Source: Microcaldota archaeon (GTDB lineage Archaea; Micrarchaeota; Micrarchaeia; Micrarchaeales; Micrarchaeaceae). Taken from it: a stretch of DNA of 5,413 bases. Every line of letters starts with the position of its first letter. Position 1 is the stretch's first letter. The position numbers were made by a program, and so were the translations under genes. The notes under the pieces were generated by a model, which saw only the letters and a list, made by a program, of their open reading frames with translations, was not told the DNA's origin and did not search any database. Location: NCBI GenBank assembly GCA_021810685.1, contig JAJZII010000035.1:1-5413 (forward strand), in the 5' to 3' direction. Positions 1 to 5,413 of the stretch are shown here, piece by piece.

Positions 1-50
1 AGGCCTACGACAGGCGCGACTACATAAAGAGGCCCGAGGACCTCAAGTGA
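1..50 (+). CDS. nuoI: C-terminal end of a probable complex I subunit I (2x[4Fe-4S] ferredoxin-like), partial
   Basis: Only the last 15 codons and a TGA stop at 48-50 are present, read from base 3 (…AYDRRDYIKRPEDLK). The tail is hydrophilic and charged. It resembles the end of many NuoI proteins, where a D-x-R-x-D-h-I-(Y/K)-x(2,3)-(D/E)-x-L pattern follows the second [4Fe-4S] cluster domain; no cysteine motif falls inside the window, so the family cannot be proven here. Context supports it strongly, because nuoI directly precedes nuoJ in most nuo operons and nuoJ starts 9 bases later. NuoI would pass electrons through clusters N6a and N6b toward the quinone site at the cytoplasmic face of the membrane arm. 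The identification is inference from position plus a short tail similarity. Confidence 0.6.
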   Translation, partial: AYDRRDYIKRPEDLK

Positions 51-59
51 GCTGGTCAT

Positions 60-536
60 ATGCTTTCGCTAGCGCTTTTCCTGGCCGTCGCCGCACTGGA
101 GTTCGTATCCATAGCACTCATAGTGGCGTTCAGAGACATAATGCACTCGAGCCTGGCGCTCGCATCGCTCTTCTTCATGAACTCACTTCTCTTCCTGATG
201 ATGCAGCAGGGGCTGCTGGCGGTCGTGCAACTATTCGTGCTGGTCGGAGGCATATCGACGTACATGGTGATAGGAGTAGCATCTGGCAGCTTCTCGCGAT
301 TCAGGCACTCAAGGCCGACGGCGATGGCCATAGTGGCAGCGGTGCTTTTCGCCCTCATGACATACCCTCTCTCCAGCATGTCATTTACGAACATGCAGTC
401 CAATATCGCGACCAGCGCAGTCGTGTCTGGATCATTGGAAGCCTACATCGGAATCTTCTACCTGATGACGTTCCTGCTCTTCGCCATAGCCCTCGGTTCA
501 ATCGTGCTGCTCAACGCAGCAGGCGGTAAGAAATGA
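60..536 (+). CDS. nuoJ: Complex I membrane subunit J (NuoJ/ND6-like), 158 aa
   Basis: This small integral membrane subunit lies between the quinone-site module and the antiporter-like pumps. Its TM3 is thought to couple quinone chemistry to pumping. Five hydrophobic segments are visible at about residues 2-24, 31-50, 53-76, 87-106 and 129-152, matching the five-helix NuoJ fold. A D-I-M-H-S-S-L-A-L-A stretch (26-35) corresponds to the usual N-P-x-H-A-A-L-A-L region, and L-L-A-V-V-Q (52-57) followed by V-x-V-G-G (60-64) corresponds to the conserved TM3 motif. Family TM3 normally reads V-Y-V-G-A; here Tyr is Leu61 and Ala is Gly64. The length is near the usual 160-200. The start is the first possible one, since the in-frame stop of the preceding gene is at 48-50 and no other ATG, GTG or TTG codon lies between. 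It overlaps nuoK by 4 bases (ATGA), implying translational coupling. Identity rests on fold, motif and operon position. Confidence 0.88.
   Translation: MLSLALFLAVAALEFVSIALIVAFRDIMHSSLALASLFFMNSLLFLMMQQGLLAVVQLFVLVGGISTYMVIGVASGSFSRFRHSRPTAMAIVAAVLFALMTYPLSSMSFTNMQSNIATSAVVSGSLEAYIGIFYLMTFLLFAIALGSIVLLNAAGGKK
522..527 (+). promoter_or_regulatory. Probable ribosome-binding motif for nuoK (GGCGGT)
   Basis: A GGCGGT stretch inside the last codons of nuoJ lies 5 bases before the first ATG of nuoK (533) and 8 bases before the second (536). It is an imperfect match to the archaeal GGAGGTGAT anti-16S core. Both spacings are acceptable, so it does not decide the start by itself. Confidence 0.4.
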
Positions 537-832
537 TGCCGATATATTTCCTGATGCTCAGCTTCGCGCTCTTCTCCACTGGCGTGGCGGGCATTGCTAC
601 AAGCAGGCACCTCGCCATAATAATCATGTGTGTGGAGATTGTGCTAGTGTCAGCCTCTCTCGCTGCCACTACATTCTTCTACTTCGCTGCAGCAGGGGCA
701 ATACTTCCGCTGCTCTTCACGATATGGTCTGTCGCAGCCGCAGAAGCCATGCTGCTTATAGTATTTTACAGGCTCATGACAAGGAACGAGGTGAGCCTCG
801 ACGTCACGAAGCTCTCAGAGCTAAAGGATTGA
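533..832 (+). CDS. nuoK: Complex I membrane subunit K (NuoK/ND4L-like), 99 aa
   Basis: NuoK is a three-helix, MrpC-like subunit that carries two buried glutamates forming a half-channel and charge relay between NuoJ/NuoA and the pump NuoN. Three hydrophobic segments are seen (about 3-22, 27-50 and 55-79). Both expected acids are present: Glu35 in I-I-M-C-V-E-I-V-L and Glu71 in S-V-A-A-A-E-A-M-L, matching E. coli Glu36 and Glu72 in the L-M-x-x-E-L-M-L and A-A-x-E-A motifs. The length of 99 is typical for the family (about 100). The C-terminal tail R-x-E-V-S-L-D-V-T-K-L-S-E-L-K has the usual cytoplasmic form. The gene starts with tandem ATGATG: the first gives a 4-base overlap with nuoJ, and the second (536) would touch the nuoJ stop by one base and give a protein beginning M-P-I, like many NuoK proteins. 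The nuoL start follows 4 bases after the stop. Confidence 0.93.
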   Translation: MMPIYFLMLSFALFSTGVAGIATSRHLAIIIMCVEIVLVSASLAATTFFYFAAAGAILPLLFTIWSVAAAEAMLLIVFYRLMTRNEVSLDVTKLSELKD

Positions 833-833
833 T
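825..833 (+). promoter_or_regulatory. Ribosome-binding motif for nuoL (AGGATTGAT)
   Basis: AGGA at 825-828 lies 8 bases before the nuoL ATG. It is followed by TTGAT, which contains the nuoK stop, so that the whole resembles AGGAGGTGAT with a short deletion. It supports ATG 837 as the nuoL start and implies that ribosomes finishing nuoK re-initiate locally. Confidence 0.5.
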
Positions 834-836
834 AAA

Positions 837-2633
837 ATGGACGCAAGTGTCGTGTATCCCGCGCTCGCGCTTCTGGCATCTGGAATCCTGGCGCTGCTTA
901 CAGGGCGCAGCAGGCGCGCCCCCGGGCTCATAGCGCTGCTGGGAAGCCTTGTGGCACTGGCGAGTATCACCTATACTGCGTTATACTCAACGCCTGGAAT
1001 AACGCAGCTCACGTGGTTCAGCCTCGGTCCTTACTCCTTCGTCCTCTCGTTCGCCACCTACCACCTCAACATGCTGATGCTGCTGCTCGTCGGCATCATA
1101 ACCCCGCTCGTCTTCCTCTACTCGATGGGCTTCATGGACGTTCCCAGCGAGCAGGGGCGCTTCTACTTCGAGATGAGCGTCTTCGCGGCTGCGATGATGC
1201 TCTTTGCCGTGGCGGCCGACTTCCTTACGATGTTCATAGCGTGGGAGATGCTTGGCATAACAAGCTACCTTCTGATAGGCTTCTGGTACCACAGGAGGCG
1301 CGCGCCAACGGCAGCGCGCAAGGCAATGACCACGATAATCATCGGCGACATCTCCATGCTCGTGGCGATGCTGCTGCTGTGGAACGCCTACCACACCTTC
1401 GGCTTCTACGCCATCATGCAGGCGCCCTATACTCCTGCCCTGAGCGTGGCCATGGCCCTGGTGCTAATAGCAATATTCACAAAGTCCGCGCAGTTCCCGT
1501 TCCACGAGTGGCTCGCCGATGCAATGGAGGGCCCGACGCCTGTTTCGGCCTTCCTCCATTCGTCTACGATGGTCAAGGCAGGCGTCTTCCTCGCTGCGAT
1601 GCTGCTGCCGCTCTTCGCAAGCGCGCATCTCCTTGGAATAATGCTCGCGTTCGGCATGGTGTCGGCGCTGATAGGTGCGTCGAACGCGCTGGCCGAGCGC
1701 CACGTCAAGCGCATACTCGCGTATTCGACTATCGAGGACCTCGGCATAATGTTCGTGGCATTGGGCCTGCATGCTCTGCTCGCGGCGATGCTGCTGTTCG
1801 TGGTCCAGGCATTCTACAAGGCGCTCCTCTTCATGGGCGCCGGCTCGATAATGCGCTCCAACAGGGAGATATCTGACATCTACGACCTATACGGTTCGAA
1901 GAAGAACAGGATTATGGTGATTACCATGCTGGTGGGCGTGCTGTCCATTGCGGGCATAGCGCCCTTCAGCGGGTTCTTCGGCAAGGTTGCGATAGACAGC
2001 GCGGCTTTCTCGGCAAACATCTGGGTCTACGCGCTCCTCTCGATCATAGAGTTCGCGAGCAGCGTCTACATATTCCGGTGGCTGTTCGTACCTATGCGCA
2101 AGCCGCCGCAGGGTGAGGAAGAGGAACTCGCCAACAGGTACGCGCACATACCTAAGACGATGCTCGCTGCGCCAGCGGCGCTTGCCATATTGGTCGTCGC
2201 TGCCGCCTTCGCATACCTCTACCTGCCTGGCTACCTGGCCACGGCGCAGCAGGCGCCTCTCGGCCCTCTTGGCATAAGCATGCTCGGCTTCCTGGCGGAG
2301 AGCGCGATAGTGGTTGTCGGCGCATACGTGGCGTTCAGGATGTTCAGGAATGCGCGCGCAAGCGTGCCAGCGCAGCACAAGCTTGCGCTCCGTGTGCTCT
2401 ACAACAGCCGCATAACTAACGCCTTCTATATATACTTGGCAGGGTTCTTCGCCGCTGTCGCTCACTCTGCCGACGACCTGGAAAGCACGATTTACGAGCT
2501 CGCGCTTTCGGGAGGCAGAGGCACGGTGTTTGTAGGCGATAAGGTAAGGCAGGCCGTAAATGGCCAGCCCAACATCTACCTGATGGCGTTCGTAATAGGG
2601 ATAATGCTGCTTCTGGCGGCACTGGTGCTATGA
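837..2633 (+). CDS. nuoL: Complex I antiporter-like proton pump subunit L (NuoL/ND5-like), 598 aa
   Basis: This is the distal, MrpA-like pump of the membrane arm. Its length is close to the family's usual 600-650. Many hydrophobic segments run from residue 4 to 597, consistent with about 16 helices. Motifs in order: A-W-E-M-L-G-I-T-S-Y-L-L-I-G-F-W at 135-150, holding TM5 Glu137 (E. coli Glu144); G-D-I-S with Asp171 (E. coli Asp178); T-K-S-A-Q-F-P-F-H-E-W-L-A-D-A-M-E-G-P-T-P-V-S-A from 215, holding broken-helix TM7 Lys216 (E. coli Lys229); H241 and Lys247 in TM8; A-Y-S-T at 295-298; F-Y-K-A-L-L-F with Lys328 (E. coli Lys342); and G-F-F-G-K with Lys383 (E. coli Lys399). After about residue 505, a mostly helical, partly amphipathic stretch to about 575 fits the lateral helix HL, followed by the anchoring last helix (579-597). 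The TM7 signature and HL region favour NuoL over NuoM or NuoN. Odd points: S-Q to E-D after A-Y-S-T, and missing TM11 histidines (Leu320 and Gln324). It overlaps nuoM by 4 bases. Confidence 0.96.
   Translation: MDASVVYPALALLASGILALLTGRSRRAPGLIALLGSLVALASITYTALYSTPGITQLTWFSLGPYSFVLSFATYHLNMLMLLLVGIITPLVFLYSMGFMDVPSEQGRFYFEMSVFAAAMMLFAVAADFLTMFIAWEMLGITSYLLIGFWYHRRRAPTAARKAMTTIIIGDISMLVAMLLLWNAYHTFGFYAIMQAPYTPALSVAMALVLIAIFTKSAQFPFHEWLADAMEGPTPVSAFLHSSTMVKAGVFLAAMLLPLFASAHLLGIMLAFGMVSALIGASNALAERHVKRILAYSTIEDLGIMFVALGLHALLAAMLLFVVQAFYKALLFMGAGSIMRSNREISDIYDLYGSKKNRIMVITMLVGVLSIAGIAPFSGFFGKVAIDSAAFSANIWVYALLSIIEFASSVYIFRWLFVPMRKPPQGEEEELANRYAHIPKTMLAAPAALAILVVAAAFAYLYLPGYLATAQQAPLGPLGISMLGFLAESAIVVVGAYVAFRMFRNARASVPAQHKLALRVLYNSRITNAFYIYLAGFFAAVAHSADDLESTIYELALSGGRGTVFVGDKVRQAVNGQPNIYLMAFVIGIMLLLAALVL
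2624..2627 (+). promoter_or_regulatory. Possible ribosome-binding core for nuoM (GGTG)
   Basis: GGTG, a core archaeal Shine-Dalgarno form, lies within the last codons of nuoL. It is only 2 bases from the first nuoM ATG (2630) but 5 bases from the second (2633), so it slightly favours the second ATG as the true start. Chance occurrence in a Leu/Val codon run (CTG GTG) cannot be excluded. Confidence 0.3.
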
Positions 2634-4051
2634 TGTTCCCATACATGCTGTCGATGCTCGGCACGCTTATCTTGGCGCTGGCCGCATCTATGGCGGCAGG
2701 AAAGCGCGCATCAAGGCCGATAGCGCTCGCAGGAACACTGGTAGTGCTTGCCCTGGCCTCATACATGCTCTACCTATCAATCATGCAGGGAAGCGCCTCG
2801 TTCTCCGAGTCTCTTCCGTACCCTTACATGTCGGTTTTCGGGATAACGTTCGGCTTCCACGCCGGCGTAGTGCAGCTCGCTCTCGTTATAATGGCCGCGC
2901 TGGTGGCGTTCGCCGCCGTTCTCGGGGGCAACGTGCAGGCCGACAACGTCAAATCCTCTAACTCTCTCATACTGCTGTTCGAGCTGGCCGCCATCGGCCT
3001 ATTCTGCTCAGCGAACCTTCTGGTATTCTACATCTTCTGGGACGTCGGCGTCGTTGCCGGCTACTTCATGATCTACTCGCTAGGAGGGGCGCTGAAGAAG
3101 GTAGCGGCCAACACATACCTGGTGTATTCTATATTCGCGAGCGCTGTGCTGCTCCTCGGCATACTGATGATATACTTCTACACCCCGGTGCACAGCTTCG
3201 ACATATCATACATCGCGGCGAACGCGGCCTCGATACCTGCGCCCGTACAGGAGACGATATTCACGCTGCTCTTCATAGCGTTCATAATAAAGATGCCTAT
3301 ATTTCCGCTGCACTCGTGGATGCCAAATGCATATGCCGAGGCGTCTACGCAGGGGTCGATGCTCATAGGCGGGGTGCTGTCGAAGTTCGGCGCCTACGGC
3401 ATGCTCACCCTATTCCTGCTCCTGCCCATTTCATCGCACGCTTCGCCGTACGTGTTCGGCCTAGCAACCATCTCGGCGTTCTACGCGGCGTTCGTCGCGA
3501 TGCGCCAGACCGACCTCAAGCGCCTCGTTGCCTATTCCAGCATGGTCGAGAGCGCTATAATACTCGCAGGCATAAGCGCGCTCAACTACTTCGGCACCTA
3601 TGGGTCGGTGTACCTGATGCTCGCGCACGGCCTGAGCATATCGCTGCTCTTCCTGGCGGTCGGCGCTGTGCACAGGCTCTTCGGTGACACCGATATGCGC
3701 ATGCTACACGGCATAGTGAAGGACGCTACCGCCAGCGCGTACACCTTTCTGTTCGGCATATTCGCCTCAACCGGTGTGCCGCTCACCGCCGGCTTTATAG
3801 CCGACGTCCTGATATTCATAGGGACGATACATACGTTCGGCCTAGTAGGGGCAGTGCCCCTCCTCAGTATAATACTGCTGGGTGCGTACATGTATTATGC
3901 TGTGAACAGGTCGTTCCTGTCGACAACTACAGTCTCGAAGGCCCGCTGGCACACCGGCAGCGCGCAGCTCGCCTCCTATGCGGTGCTCATAACGGGCATA
4001 CTGGTATTCGGTGTCTTCCCGTTCCTGATACTCAGTGCAGTAAGCATATAG
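2630..4051 (+). CDS. nuoM: Complex I antiporter-like proton pump subunit M (NuoM/ND4-like), 473 aa
   Basis: This is the middle MrpD-like pump of the membrane arm, with about 14 hydrophobic segments spread over residues 3-470. It is slightly shorter than the usual 490-510. The NuoM-type TM7-TM8 signature is clear: I-I-K-M-P-I-F-P-L-H-S-W-M-P-N-A from 219 with Lys221 (E. coli Lys234), then E-A-S-T-Q-G-S at 237-243, and G-V-L-S-K-F-G-A-Y-G at 248-257 with Lys252 (E. coli Lys265). D-L-K-R-L-V-A-Y-S-S at 295-304, L-A-H-G-L-S at 331-336 (His333) and G-V-P-L-T-A-G-F-I-A-D from 382 follow in the family order. Two substitutions stand out: the TM5 acid is Asp138 in F-Y-I-F-W-D where Glu (E. coli Glu144) is usual, and the TM12-region acid is Asp392 in G-F-I-A-D where G-F-x-G-E (E. 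coli Glu407) is usual. Tandem ATGATG at the start overlaps the nuoL stop. The gene lies 9 bases before nuoN. Confidence 0.95.
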   Translation: MMFPYMLSMLGTLILALAASMAAGKRASRPIALAGTLVVLALASYMLYLSIMQGSASFSESLPYPYMSVFGITFGFHAGVVQLALVIMAALVAFAAVLGGNVQADNVKSSNSLILLFELAAIGLFCSANLLVFYIFWDVGVVAGYFMIYSLGGALKKVAANTYLVYSIFASAVLLLGILMIYFYTPVHSFDISYIAANAASIPAPVQETIFTLLFIAFIIKMPIFPLHSWMPNAYAEASTQGSMLIGGVLSKFGAYGMLTLFLLLPISSHASPYVFGLATISAFYAAFVAMRQTDLKRLVAYSSMVESAIILAGISALNYFGTYGSVYLMLAHGLSISLLFLAVGAVHRLFGDTDMRMLHGIVKDATASAYTFLFGIFASTGVPLTAGFIADVLIFIGTIHTFGLVGAVPLLSIILLGAYMYYAVNRSFLSTTTVSKARWHTGSAQLASYAVLITGILVFGVFPFLILSAVSI

Positions 4052-4060
4052 GGTAAAACC

Positions 4061-5413
4061 ATGACGGCAATCCAGGCAGAGGTCGCGTACGGCATCATCG
4101 CCATGATAGCGCTGCTCGCGCTCTCAGGCATCGCGGCGCAGTTCCACCGGAGAAAGAAGTTCGCATATGCGGCCAGCACGACGGTTCTCAGCCTCATCGC
4201 AATCCTCGCCGCTTACGAATTCTGGTCCGGCGCATCGTTCGTGGCGCTCGGCCTGCTTCACATCTACAGCTTCTCAATGCTGTTCACTGCACTGTTTGCC
4301 ATAGGGTTGGCACTCGTCAACACTCTATCCTACGAGCACGGCGAATCCTACACCGGCACGTCCATGCTGCTTGGGTTCGCCGCAGTCGGCATATTTGTGG
4401 TTCCGATGGCGTACTCTCTGCTCGCAATCCTTCTGGCTGTGGAGCTGATGGCAGTGCCTACTGTGCTGATGGTCGCTGTGTCTGGAAAGCACCGGACCGA
4501 AGCAGCCGTCAAGCTCTTTCTCCTAGGTTCGATAGCCATAGCAGTGCTCGCGTTCGCCATTACGCTGATCTTCCCATATGACACGACCCTCGCCCTCTCG
4601 GCATTCCAGGCGAATCCGTCGCTCAGCGGCAGCTACATCGTGGCGCTATCGCTTGTGCTGTTCATCGCTGCATTGGGCATGGAGGCAGCTCTCTTCCCTT
4701 TCAACCTTTGGGTACCCGACGTGTACGAGGGCGCTCCGGGAAACGTAACCGCGCTGCTCGCGGGCATAAACAAGAAGGTCGCGTTCGTCGCCCTGATGGA
4801 GGTGCTGTTCACGGTCTTCATCATCAGCAAGCCCACTTTCTCCCCAATGCTGCAGATACTGGCAATAGCCACGATGTTTTTCGGCAACCTGGCGGCGATG
4901 GTGCAGTATAACGTTAAGCGCCTCTTCGCATACTCTTCGATATCGCAGGCAGGCTACATAACCATAGGCCTCGCGGTGGCCACGCAGTACGGCATAGAGT
5001 CAAGCATCTTCCAGATGATAGCGCACATGCTGATGATAATAGGCGCGTTCGCCATTGTGCTCTGGCTTGAGGGCCGCAACATAAAGAGCATGGACGACTA
5101 CAAAGGGCTGGCATACAGGAATGGCTTTGCCGGAATAGCGCTGACGATACTTATGCTGTCGATGGCCGGCGTGCCTCCGCTGATGGGTTTCGCGGGCAAG
5201 TTCCTGCTCTTCTCGAGCGCGGTATCGTCTAACATGCTGGTGCTGGCGCTGATAGGCATACTGAACAGCTTCCTCTCTATCTACTACTACGCCAGGCTGA
5301 TGAGCTCCATATATGACAGGAGGCGCGAGCATCCGATAGCAATGGGCAGGAGCACGTTCGCCGTGGTGGCGATAACGCTTGTCGCGATAGTCCTTATAGG
5401 AATATATCCAGGC
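4061..5413 (+). CDS. nuoN: Complex I antiporter-like proton pump subunit N (NuoN/ND2-like), 3' end cut by window
   Basis: The reading frame is open from ATG 4061 to the last base, giving 451 codons with no stop; family proteins are about 460-500 aa, so only a short tail is missing. The start is the first ATG after an in-frame TAG (4049-4051), with an AGGGT motif at 4050-4054, 6 bases upstream. About 13 hydrophobic segments are visible. NuoN-type signatures in order: A-V-E-L-M-A-V-P-T at 126-134 with Glu128 (TM5 acid); E-A-A-V-K-L-F-L-L-G at 147-156; P-F-N-L-W-V-P-D-V-Y-E-G-A-P at 213-226, the hallmark P-F-H-x-W-x-P-D-V-Y-x-G-A-P; N-K-K at 237-239; K-R-L-F-A-Y-S-S-I-S-Q-A-G-Y at 286-299; D-Y-K-G-L-A at 346-351; and A-G-V-P-P-L-M-G-F-A-G-K-F at 369-381 with Lys380 (E. 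coli Lys395). Oddities: the expected TM7 Lys in G-F-K is Glu208 in G-M-E, and the hallmark His is Asn215. NuoN docks on NuoK as the proximal pump. Confidence 0.95.
   Translation, partial: MTAIQAEVAYGIIAMIALLALSGIAAQFHRRKKFAYAASTTVLSLIAILAAYEFWSGASFVALGLLHIYSFSMLFTALFAIGLALVNTLSYEHGESYTGTSMLLGFAAVGIFVVPMAYSLLAILLAVELMAVPTVLMVAVSGKHRTEAAVKLFLLGSIAIAVLAFAITLIFPYDTTLALSAFQANPSLSGSYIVALSLVLFIAALGMEAALFPFNLWVPDVYEGAPGNVTALLAGINKKVAFVALMEVLFTVFIISKPTFSPMLQILAIATMFFGNLAAMVQYNVKRLFAYSSISQAGYITIGLAVATQYGIESSIFQMIAHMLMIIGAFAIVLWLEGRNIKSMDDYKGLAYRNGFAGIALTILMLSMAGVPPLMGFAGKFLLFSSAVSSNMLVLALIGILNSFLSIYYYARLMSSIYDRRREHPIAMGRSTFAVVAITLVAIVLIGIYPG

Noticed and set aside
47..529. 160-codon open frame overlapping nuoJ in another frame
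   Set aside because: It is GTG-started, rich in Arg, His and Ser, has no membrane or family pattern, and covers the same bases as the well-supported nuoJ. It is a frame shadow.
1366..1381. Run of CTG/GCTG triplets as a possible repeat
   Set aside because: It encodes an ordinary Leu-rich membrane helix in nuoL (M-L-L-L). Similar codon runs occur throughout and do not form an array.
1013..1876. 287-codon plus-strand open frame inside nuoL
   Set aside because: Its Arg/His/Pro-rich composition is typical of a shifted reading of G+C-rich codons. The nuoL frame here contains all the catalytic motifs.
1887..2465. 192-codon minus-strand open frame opposite nuoL
   Set aside because: It has a charged low-complexity composition (many Arg, Glu, His, Tyr), which is the antisense image of hydrophobic codons. 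It has no recognisable domain and no convincing ribosome-binding site.
3316..3687. 123-codon plus-strand open frame inside nuoM
   Set aside because: It is an out-of-frame shadow of the conserved TM7-TM11 region of nuoM.
837..4051. Alternative assignment as Mrp Na+/H+ antiporter (mrpA/mrpD) or membrane-bound hydrogenase subunits
   Set aside because: The S-x-E-D-x-G form in NuoL raised this. The flanking nuoJ and nuoK with both NuoK glutamates, the NuoL lateral-helix C-terminus and the NuoN D-V-Y-E-G-A-P hallmark together fit complex I better.
4052..4060. nuoM-nuoN gap as a terminator or promoter
   Set aside because: It is only 9 bases, with no hairpin and no T-run. It holds only the nuoN leader with a weak AGGGT ribosome-binding motif.
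5000..5332. 110-codon minus-strand open frame opposite the nuoN end
   Set aside because: It is His/Gln/Arg-rich and antisense to the clearly conserved nuoN sequence, so it is a shadow.

Overview
The window is one uninterrupted, plus-strand stretch of a respiratory complex I (Nuo-type, 11-subunit archaeal style) operon. It reads in the order end of nuoI, then nuoJ, nuoK, nuoL, nuoM and nuoN, with nuoN running off the right edge. Every base belongs to one of these genes or to junctions of at most 9 bases. I see no room for a promoter, terminator, RNA gene, repeat array or mobile element.

The source is most likely an archaeon. Ile is very often ATA and Arg often AGG although the DNA is fairly G+C-rich. 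Genes are packed with ATGA overlaps, ribosome-binding motifs resemble archaeal GGTG/AGGA forms, and the membrane subunits diverge clearly from bacterial NuoJ to NuoN while keeping the family framework. By general style I would look first at acidophile-type lineages such as Thermoplasmata or Micrarchaeota/DPANN, but this placement is weak inference and was not tested.

Layout: bases 1-50 hold the last 15 codons of an upstream gene, probably nuoI (the 2x[4Fe-4S] subunit of the peripheral arm). Bases 60-536 are nuoJ and 533-832 are nuoK, two of the small membrane subunits that carry the charge axis between the quinone site and the pumps. Bases 837-2633 are nuoL, 2630-4051 are nuoM, and 4061 to the edge is nuoN. 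These last three are antiporter-like pumps, and NuoL carries the C-terminal lateral-helix region. Together they form most of the proton-translocating membrane arm. The quinone-pocket subunit NuoH, the NuoA-D subunits and any electron-input module (NuoEFG, FpoF or other) are not in the window.

I found no previously undescribed multi-gene system. What deserves a second look is the pattern of buried charged residues. NuoM has Asp at both places where the family normally has key Glu. NuoN has Glu where the broken-helix TM7 Lys is expected, plus a second apparent basic-to-acidic swap. NuoL and NuoM carry acidic residues in the usually neutral or histidine-containing stretch after the AYS(S/T) motif. 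NuoL lacks two histidines known from E. coli TM11. NuoJ lacks the conserved Tyr of its TM3. These calls come from by-eye alignment against remembered family motifs, and may prove to be lineage-wide archaeal features.
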